From the NCBI GenBank assembly GCA_047635055.1, contig JBLIIJ010000101.1, forward strand, positions 1 through 12,822: a stretch of 12,822 nucleotides of DNA, written 5' to 3'. Position numbers and translations under genes: made by a program. The DNA comes from JAVJRN01 sp047635055 (GTDB taxonomy: Bacteria; Bacteroidota; Bacteroidia; Cytophagales; Cyclobacteriaceae). Below the pieces are notes generated by a model. It was not told where the DNA came from, ran no database searches, and saw only the letters and a list, made by a program, of their open reading frames with translations. This document shows positions 7,380 to 12,822 of this stretch, piece after piece; the stretch's first letter is position 1; each line of letters starts with the position of its first letter.

Positions 7380-7396
7380 GAACATTAGCAATGTTC
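7380..7396. promoter_or_regulatory. Perfect 7-base palindrome GAACATT-AGC-AATGTTC in the miaB leader
   Basis: Seven-base arms flank a three-base centre, so the site has the same centre length as the palindrome at 7325-7337 although the arm sequences differ. It lies just downstream of the inferred transcript start and 37 bases before the miaB ATG. It could be a second operator, or an A+U-rich hairpin in the mRNA leader. No T-run follows, so it is not a terminator. The miaB ribosome-binding GGAG (7422-7425) is outside it. Confidence 0.45.
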
Positions 7397-7433
7397 GATT
7401 GAAAAATTTAACATAACAAACGGAGCAGAAATA

Positions 7434-8891
7434 ATGAAAGATCTCATTGCAGATATTGATATAGTTGATCCATCACTTGATAACACACTTACCACAGAGG
7501 TTAAAATCTCCAAAAAAGGTAACGAAAAGGCTGCTAAAAAACTTTATATAGAAAGTTACGGTTGCCAAATGAATTTTTCTGACAGTGAAATAGTCACATC
7601 TATTTTAAAGAAAGATGGCTTTGATACTACTGATGATTTCGAACAAGCAGATGTAATTCTGTTAAATACCTGCTCTATTCGTGAAAAAGCAGAAATCACT
7701 GTAAGAAAAAGGCTTACACAATTCAACAGTTATAAAAAGAACAAACCTGAGATAACCATTGGTGTGTTGGGATGCATGGCAGAGCGTTTGAAATCAAAAC
7801 TGCTAGAAGAAGAGAAAATAGTAGACATTGTCGTGGGTCCAGACGCTTATCGCGACCTACCAAATTTGGTACAACAAGCTGAAGATGGTAATAAAGGTGT
7901 GAATACATTTTTATCAAGGGAAGAAACTTATGCCGATATATCACCCGTAAGACTAAACTCTAATGGTATCACCGCATTTATTTCTATTATGAGAGGATGC
8001 GACAATATGTGTTCGTTCTGTGTTGTACCATTTACAAGAGGAAGAGAAAGGAGTCGTGATCCGCACTCTATCATAGCTGAAGCTCAGGATTTATTTAGTC
8101 AAGGATATAGAGAGGTGACACTTCTTGGACAAAATGTAGATTCCTACAAATGGTCAGAGGAAGAAAACAACAAAGCTCGTCTTGAAAAACAGGACATCAA
8201 TGAAGTTGTTAATTTCGCGAATCTATTGAAATTAGTTGCTCAAGTAAACCCTAATCTAAGGATTAGGTTTTCCACTTCACATCCAAAAGATATTACCGAT
8301 GAAGTGCTACATACTATGAAGCAATTTGACAATATCTGTAAATACATTCACTTACCTGCACAAAGCGGTAATTCTCGGGTATTGGAAATGATGAATCGCA
8401 CATATGACAGAGAATGGTATATCAATCGCGTCGATGCTATAAGAACTATTTTGGGCGAGGACTGTGGTATCAGCTCAGACATGATTGCTGGATTTTGTAG
8501 TGAAACAGAAGACGAACATCAGGATACAATCACATTAATGGATTATGTGAAGTACGACTTTTCCTATATGTTCTTTTATTCTGAGCGTCCAGGCACATTG
8601 GCCGCCAAAAAGTATGAAGATGATATCCCATTATTAATCAAAAAAAGAAGACTCCAAGAAATAATTAACAAACAACAGGCAATCTCACTCGAAAGAAACA
8701 AAAGAGATATTGGAAAAACATTCAATGTGTTGATTGAAGGCACATCCAAAAGGTCAAACGAAGACCTTCAAGGAAGAAATACTGCAAATAAAGTAGTTAT
8801 TTTTAAAGATAAAGGTTTCCAAAAAGGTCAATATATAGAAGTGAAAATACACAATTGCTCTACAGCCACATTATTTGGTGACGCGATATAA
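7434..8891 (+). CDS. miaB: tRNA-2-methylthio-N6-dimethylallyladenosine synthase MiaB
   Basis: This 485-residue radical-SAM methylthiotransferase converts i6A at position 37 of tRNAs reading UNN codons to ms2i6A. The N-terminal MTTase domain (about 36-160) carries the auxiliary-cluster cysteines C44 (YGCQMN), C80 (NTCSIREKA) and C114 (GCMAER). The radical-SAM domain follows, with CxxxCxxC at C189, C193 and C196 (RGCDNMCSFC) and the family motif PFTRGRERSR right after it, then GQNVDSY, STSHPKD and LPAQSG. A TRAM domain occupies about 420-485. All cluster ligands are present and the length is normal, with an N-terminal extension of about 35 residues common in this phylum. The ATG is preceded at 8 bases by GGAG, an unusually good ribosome-binding site for Bacteroidota. 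It is the first gene of the operon, with the sigma-54 activator starting two bases after its stop. Confidence 0.97.
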   Translation: MKDLIADIDIVDPSLDNTLTTEVKISKKGNEKAAKKLYIESYGCQMNFSDSEIVTSILKKDGFDTTDDFEQADVILLNTCSIREKAEITVRKRLTQFNSYKKNKPEITIGVLGCMAERLKSKLLEEEKIVDIVVGPDAYRDLPNLVQQAEDGNKGVNTFLSREETYADISPVRLNSNGITAFISIMRGCDNMCSFCVVPFTRGRERSRDPHSIIAEAQDLFSQGYREVTLLGQNVDSYKWSEEENNKARLEKQDINEVVNFANLLKLVAQVNPNLRIRFSTSHPKDITDEVLHTMKQFDNICKYIHLPAQSGNSRVLEMMNRTYDREWYINRVDAIRTILGEDCGISSDMIAGFCSETEDEHQDTITLMDYVKYDFSYMFFYSERPGTLAAKKYEDDIPLLIKKRRLQEIINKQQAISLERNKRDIGKTFNVLIEGTSKRSNEDLQGRNTANKVVIFKDKGFQKGQYIEVKIHNCSTATLFGDAI

Positions 8892-8893
8892 TT

Positions 8894-10177
8894 ATGGATT
8901 ATAGTCAAGACCCAGAGGTACAGCCTATAAAACAACGATTTGGCATTATCGGAAATTCCCCTAAGTTGAATTATGCGATAAGAGTGGCCATGCAAGTTGC
9001 GCCTACTGATATGTCCGTATTGATCAGCGGTGAAAGTGGTTCTGGAAAAGAATCATTTTCAAAAATCATTCATAGTCTTTCGAGTAAAAAACATGGACAA
9101 TTTATCGCTATAAACTGTGGTGCTATTCCGGAAGGCACGATTGATTCGGAACTATTTGGACATGAGAGAGGAGCCTTCACAGGTGCCCATGAAGGTCGCA
9201 AAGGATATTTTGAAGTGACAAATGGAGGCACCATTTTCCTTGATGAAATAGGCGAAATGCCTGTAAACACACAAGCAAGACTATTAAGAGTTCTAGAAAA
9301 TGGAGAATTTATAAAAGTTGGTTCTTCTAAAGTGCTAAAAACAGAAGTGCGTGTAATTGCGGCCACTAATGTCAATTTGAATGATGCGATTAAAAAAGGA
9401 AAATTCCGTGAAGACCTATACTATCGACTCAATACTGTGCCTATATATGTGCCCGCACTACGTGAGCGTGATAGAGACATCCTATTGTTGTTTAGGAAGT
9501 TTGCCTCGGACTTTTCGGAAACATACAGAACCAAACCTATAAATTTAAATGAAGAAGCTTCTGAAATACTTATAGGCTACCGTTTCCCTGGTAACATTCG
9601 ACAGTTGAAAAATCTTGTAGAACAAATGAGCGTTCTGGAGATGGACCGAAAAATTACCGCAGATAAACTTCGAAAATATCTTCCTGGCAAAATGAATGCA
9701 TTACCTGCGTTGGTCAGTAAAAACGAAAAGGAAGATAATTTCTCAGAGCGTGACATTCTTTATAAGGTATTATTCGATTTAAAAAGTGACGTTTCTGAGA
9801 TGAAGCAGCTGGTTCACCAAATCTTAAGAGACGACTCAAGCAAAAGTGAAATTTTATCAGAACATGAACGTTTATTCACTGATCTTGATGCTGATTCTTA
9901 TGAGTCAAATGATCAAGAGAAAAAAGAAGCTTCTTCATTACAACCTCTGCGAATCGCGCAAGGAAAACCTACCGAAGAAGATTACGAAGAAATCGAAGAC
10001 ATATCCCATGAAACAGAAGAGGATTATTCTTTGTCTTTAGAAAAGAAAGAAAAAGAAATGATCATCATGGCCTTGAAAAAAAATAAGAATAAACGTAAAT
10101 ACGCTGCGCAAGATCTTGGCATTTCAGAAAGAACTCTATATAGAAAGATTAAACAATATGAATTGGAAAGTATTTAG
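8894..10177 (+). CDS. Sigma-54-dependent AAA+ transcriptional activator without sensor domain
   Basis: The 427-residue bacterial enhancer-binding protein begins almost directly with the AAA+ domain (about 16-250). It has Walker A GESGSGKE (46-53), the sigma-54 contact loop GAFTGA (93-98), Walker B TIFLDEIGE (113-121), arginines in FREDLYYRL (171-179), and sensor II FPGNIRQLKN (231-240), with F where many relatives have W. There is no receiver, PAS or GAF domain. A linker of about 120 residues follows, with a helical segment (288-312, ILYKVLFDLKSDVSEMKQLV) and a very acidic stretch (360-378). A Fis-type helix-turn-helix ends the protein (about 385-424, YAAQDLGISERTLYRKIKQY). The protein should open sigma-54 RNA-polymerase complexes by ATP hydrolysis from upstream sites. 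What controls it is not evident: level, partner protein or the linker. It sits between miaB and lptE, overlapping lptE by 20 bases. Target promoters are unknown. Confidence 0.93.
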   Translation: MDYSQDPEVQPIKQRFGIIGNSPKLNYAIRVAMQVAPTDMSVLISGESGSGKESFSKIIHSLSSKKHGQFIAINCGAIPEGTIDSELFGHERGAFTGAHEGRKGYFEVTNGGTIFLDEIGEMPVNTQARLLRVLENGEFIKVGSSKVLKTEVRVIAATNVNLNDAIKKGKFREDLYYRLNTVPIYVPALRERDRDILLLFRKFASDFSETYRTKPINLNEEASEILIGYRFPGNIRQLKNLVEQMSVLEMDRKITADKLRKYLPGKMNALPALVSKNEKEDNFSERDILYKVLFDLKSDVSEMKQLVHQILRDDSSKSEILSEHERLFTDLDADSYESNDQEKKEASSLQPLRIAQGKPTEEDYEEIEDISHETEEDYSLSLEKKEKEMIIMALKKNKNKRKYAAQDLGISERTLYRKIKQYELESI

Positions 10178-10679
10178 TCTATCATTCGTCTTAGCTTTTA
10201 TTATTCAAAGCTGTGGCGTTTATAGTTTTACTGGTGCGAGTATTTCTCCGGATATAAAGACCATAAGTATTGGTACATTTTACAATAATGCGGCACTCGG
10301 TCCATCGAATATGTCCGTTCTTTTAACAGAGAGCGTAAAAGATTACTACCAACAAAACACCAGTCTTTCACTCGTTGAAGTCAATGGTGACTTACAGCTA
10401 GAGGGCTACATAAGCGATTACACCATCACTCCAGTAACAGCAAATGCTGGTGGCAATGATGGCGTAGACTATGCTTCACTGTCTAGAATTACCATTCGAG
10501 TCTTTTGCTCCTATGTCAATACGCAAGACGATGAATTCAATTTTGAGAAGAATTTTTCCTTTTTCGTAGACTTTGACCAAAATACTGAAGACCTCAGTAG
10601 CAATGAAGAAGATTTCGTCCAGCAAATTTTTGATCAAATCATATTAGATATATTTAACGCTTCAGTAGCAAATTGGTAG
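10158..10679 (+). CDS. lptE: LPS assembly lipoprotein LptE (Bacteroidota type)
   Basis: This 173-residue outer-membrane lipoprotein is of the LptE family, the partner that plugs the LptD barrel delivering lipopolysaccharide to the cell surface. A short signal peptide ends in a lipobox, IIQSC, with the lipidated cysteine at 19. The following GVYSFTGASISPDIKTISIGTF is the typical start of Bacteroidota LptE. Alternating strands and a helix (NMSVLLTESVKDYYQQNT) follow, then a polar strand LEGYISDYTITPV and a C-terminal helix (EDFVQQIFDQIILDIFNAS). I chose the ATG at 10158, which gives a clean signal peptide. An upstream ATG at 10116 would add 14 residues that only read through the activator's helix-turn-helix in another frame. 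The 20-base overlap with the activator implies translational coupling. LptE is poorly conserved in sequence, so the call leans partly on context. Confidence 0.87.
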   Translation: MNWKVFSLSFVLAFIIQSCGVYSFTGASISPDIKTISIGTFYNNAALGPSNMSVLLTESVKDYYQQNTSLSLVEVNGDLQLEGYISDYTITPVTANAGGNDGVDYASLSRITIRVFCSYVNTQDDEFNFEKNFSFFVDFDQNTEDLSSNEEDFVQQIFDQIILDIFNASVANW

Positions 10680-10721
10680 TATTTCTTTAAATTTAGACTA
10701 TAATCAAGCCAATTCAACGCA

Positions 10722-12371
10722 GTGAACAAGCAGAAATTCGTCGATTTTCTTAGAAGTCCTCACCATATATCAGATAAAGATCTAGAGGAAATTCAACATA
10801 CCATAAGTGAATTTCCATATTTTCAATCCGCCAGAACGATACTTGCCAAGGCAAGTAAGATCAAAAGCCTACCGAGCGCCAAGACAGAAATCACAAGAGC
10901 ATCGATTTACGCAACGGATCGATCCCATCTTAAAAAATATATTGTTGGTGACTTAATATTTCTGCGTCCACTAAATGTTCATGACTCACACGAAGGCGAA
11001 AAAAATCGACTAGAAAACAAACTTGTAGCGCTCAATATAGCAAACGAAACTAGCCCTACAGCTGAAGAAAAACACATAGAACAACCTGATCACAAAACTT
11101 CAGGTCAAGAGCCACAAATTGTCGAGACAACAACTAATGCTAATTCGGCTTCCGAAAGAGAAGTAGAAAAAGTACCAGCGGTAAAAGAGGAGGATAAAAC
11201 TAGCGAAGACAGTCCTGTTGATCATAAAAAAGAGTTCATAACAGAAAAAGAAGTAACTCAAGAAAACCAACAAATCAGTCAGCCAAACTTTGAAAATGGG
11301 GAGAATTCCAATGAGCTGGTTATTCCTGATAATCCTGAAAGTGATCTTGATCACCTCATCGAAAATATATTCGCTGACATCAAAGATCTACAGATGAACA
11401 GAGCGAAACTTGTGGCGCTCGAAAAAAAGATTGAGGAAGAGGACGCAGTAAATGATGCGGTAGAAAAAGCAACCAAAAAAGCACAAGAAAAAGGAACAAT
11501 TACTGAATCAATTAACCCTAAAGAGGACGAGATTTCAAAAACGACAGAGGAAAAAAAAACTAAAGTCGAAAATAGCCTAACTGAGGTCAACTTAAGCGAA
11601 GACAACCTAACGGATCACTCAGAAAATACGGATAATGATGAGTCTGCAAAAGAGACAAACTCAACAACTACCGTTGAAGAAGAAGAAAGTGGTAATGCTA
11701 AAGACGAAATTATAGGCTCAACTCCAGTCGAGCCTGAAGCGGATACTTCAGATGCCGAAACTCAAAAGCCATCTCCAAGAAAACCAAAAGCAAAAAGAAG
11801 GCTGTCAAAAAAAACACCAGTTAAAAAAGTAGATACTAAAACAACAATATCTAGCAAAAAGGTCATCAAAGGAGAAAGTGCAATAGAAAAAGCGGCTGCC
11901 AAAATGCGTGCTTCTGGTAAAATTAAAGAGAATCAAGGTCCTGAGATAAAAAAAGGAGAGTCAAAAGTTAATAATACTCCTCCTGAAAAAATCATTAAGA
12001 CCTATATCAGAAAAAGATCTTCAGAACGGACATCTGAAAGCGAAAGCAAGGCAAACTCTGAGGAAAAAGGTGGGGACAAAGACGACAAGCCTGGCCCTGC
12101 CGTCCAAGGGGAGCCAAATGATATTATTGAATCATTCATAAAGAATCAACCAAGTATTTCACCAAAAAAAGATAGTCTAGAAATCAGCCTAGGCGACCTT
12201 TCTATCAGAAGCACAGAGTTCAACCCTGAGGTTGCCTCTGAATATTTGGCAGAAATATTCTTAGAGCAAAACATGACGAATAAGGCAATTTCAATATATG
12301 AGCAACTAATTTTGACATTCCCTGATAAATCGACTTACTTTGCAGCCATTATAAAAAAATTGAAAGACTAG
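10722..12371 (+). CDS. Conserved protein with TPR-like C-terminus and long charged low-complexity middle
   Basis: The 549 residues have three parts. Residues 1-90 are helical (NKQKFVDFLRSP, then ISEFPYFQSARTILAKASK, then RASIYATDRSHLKKYI), a pattern I recognise from uncharacterised Bacteroidota proteins at this position. Residues about 95-465 are low complexity, rich in Glu, Lys, Thr, Ser and Asn, with a likely coiled coil at 208-257 (NIFADIKDLQMNRAKLVALE) and a basic patch near 350-370 (PRKPKAKRRLSKKTP). The last ~55 residues form one TPR-like helical pair (SEYLAEIFLEQNMTNKAISI, then YEQLILTFPDKSTYFAAII). I see no signal peptide or membrane segment, so it is probably cytoplasmic. The start is GTG at 10722, with no in-frame ATG nearby upstream. 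It lies 42 bases after lptE and 3 bases before secG, suggesting a role near the export machinery, but the function is unknown. A scaffold is the natural guess. Confidence 0.8.
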   Translation: MNKQKFVDFLRSPHHISDKDLEEIQHTISEFPYFQSARTILAKASKIKSLPSAKTEITRASIYATDRSHLKKYIVGDLIFLRPLNVHDSHEGEKNRLENKLVALNIANETSPTAEEKHIEQPDHKTSGQEPQIVETTTNANSASEREVEKVPAVKEEDKTSEDSPVDHKKEFITEKEVTQENQQISQPNFENGENSNELVIPDNPESDLDHLIENIFADIKDLQMNRAKLVALEKKIEEEDAVNDAVEKATKKAQEKGTITESINPKEDEISKTTEEKKTKVENSLTEVNLSEDNLTDHSENTDNDESAKETNSTTTVEEEESGNAKDEIIGSTPVEPEADTSDAETQKPSPRKPKAKRRLSKKTPVKKVDTKTTISSKKVIKGESAIEKAAAKMRASGKIKENQGPEIKKGESKVNNTPPEKIIKTYIRKRSSERTSESESKANSEEKGGDKDDKPGPAVQGEPNDIIESFIKNQPSISPKKDSLEISLGDLSIRSTEFNPEVASEYLAEIFLEQNMTNKAISIYEQLILTFPDKSTYFAAIIKKLKD

Positions 12372-12374
12372 AAG

Positions 12375-12740
12375 ATGTACGCATTAGTTGTTACCTTAAT
12401 TATTATCACAGCTTTGTTGTTGGTGTTGGTTGTATTAGCTCAAAATCCAAAAGGAGGAGGGTTATCTAGTCAATTCGGTGGCTCTGGCTCTGCCCAAGTA
12501 ATGGGAGTTAAAAAGACCGGAGATATCCTTGAAAAACTAACATGGGGATTCGCAATTGGCTTATTGGCCTTGACCCTATCAACGAATTTATTAATTGACA
12601 CGAAACAAAGCGACAGTATATTATCTCCTAATATAGAAAGTGCTCAGGACCAAGTGATCATACCTTCGCAATCTATCCAGTCAGATGATTCTGGCTTAGA
12701 GGATCTTGGACTGGAAGCGCCAAGCGATTCTTCAAACTAA
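12375..12740 (+). CDS. secG: Preprotein translocase subunit SecG
   Basis: SecG is the small membrane subunit of the SecYEG channel and assists SecA-driven export. The 121 residues show two membrane helices, about 2-22 and 55-75, joined by the diagnostic cytoplasmic loop AQNPKGGGLSSQFGGSGSAQ (22-41) and GVKKTGDILEKLTW. The tail (about 77-121) is hydrophilic, rich in Ser, Asp and Glu, and longer than in E. coli-type SecG, as in many Bacteroidota. The ATG comes three bases after the upstream stop, so translation is probably coupled. It is the last gene of the run and is followed by a terminator. In relatives the groES-groEL genes often come next; they would lie beyond this window. Confidence 0.95.
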   Translation: MYALVVTLIIITALLLVLVVLAQNPKGGGLSSQFGGSGSAQVMGVKKTGDILEKLTWGFAIGLLALTLSTNLLIDTKQSDSILSPNIESAQDQVIIPSQSIQSDDSGLEDLGLEAPSDSSN

Positions 12741-12766
12741 GAAGATAGAAAAACACAATTGATTAG

Positions 12767-12800
12767 CAGTCGTTTCATAACAGGAGCGACTGTTTTTGTT
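12767..12800 (+). terminator. Rho-independent terminator after secG
   Basis: CAGTCGTT (12767-12774) pairs with AGCGACTG (12785-12792), an eight-base stem including one G-T pair, with a ten-base loop. The run TTTTTGTTT follows at once. It lies 26 bases after the secG stop and would end the miaB-to-secG transcript. Confidence 0.8.
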
Positions 12801-12822
12801 TGTGGACAGCCAATATGCAATT
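12801..12822. other. Unassigned right edge
   Basis: The last 22 bases follow the terminator and contain no start codon with a usable frame or any recognisable promoter box. They are probably the upstream region of the next transcription unit. Confidence 0.4.

Noticed and set aside
7380..7396. Terminator for the upstream lipoprotein gene
   Set aside because: The stem is A+T-rich and no T-run follows it on the plus strand; position after the candidate promoter fits a leader hairpin or operator better.
9685..9700. Sigma-54 -24/-12-like sequence (TGGCA with TGC at the right spacing)
   Set aside because: It lies inside the activator gene, encodes conserved-looking residues, lacks the second T before GC and has no gene start downstream; a chance match is likely.

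Overview
The window looks like a chromosomal segment of a gliding or surface-associated Bacteroidota, most likely of the Cytophagia type. It carries a type IX secretion (T9SS) substrate with a gliding-motility-type C-terminal sorting domain, a PorP/SprF partner gene, a TANNTTTG-type promoter box, and a miaB / sigma-54 activator / lptE / TPR-like / secG gene run of a kind I associate with this phylum. The assignment rests on gene families and promoter style, not on a database search. Coding density is very high. No gene-free stretch exceeds about 110 bases, and I see no tRNA, rRNA, CRISPR array, insertion sequence or prophage.

Region 1 (1-5338, plus strand) is a surface-adhesin unit. The 3' part of a giant modular secreted protein is visible (1468 residues, open at the left edge). 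It has about 14 divergent Ig/SprB-like modules of 85-110 residues, each with a pair of conserved cysteines, and ends in a T9SS type B sorting domain. Twelve bases later comes a PorP/SprF-family outer-membrane protein, presumably the partner that helps secrete or anchor the adhesin.

Region 2 (5329-6699, minus strand) is a tightly overlapping three-gene operon read right to left: a gamma-class carbonic-anhydrase-like left-handed beta-helix protein, a DinB-superfamily metal-binding protein, and a small four-helix membrane protein of the 'phage holin 4_2' family. Its last gene converges on porP with a 10-base overlap. Divergently, across 29 bases, lies a lipoprotein with weak YceI-like character (6729-7322).

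Region 3 (7323-12800, plus strand) begins with a 111-base leader holding a candidate promoter flanked by two perfect short palindromes. It then reads miaB (tRNA methylthiolation), a sigma-54-type AAA+ activator with no sensor domain, lptE (LPS transport lipoprotein), a long charged protein with a TPR-like end, and secG (Sec translocon). Most junctions overlap or are only a few bases long, and a rho-independent terminator follows secG. The run combines tRNA modification, a transcription activator and envelope-export parts, and it may be one co-regulated envelope-biogenesis operon.

I do not see a clearly new system. The points most worth a second look are the paired palindromes around the miaB promoter, the sensorless sigma-54 activator inside an envelope operon, the conserved-ends/variable-middle TPR-like protein, and the disulfide-module adhesin with its own PorP.
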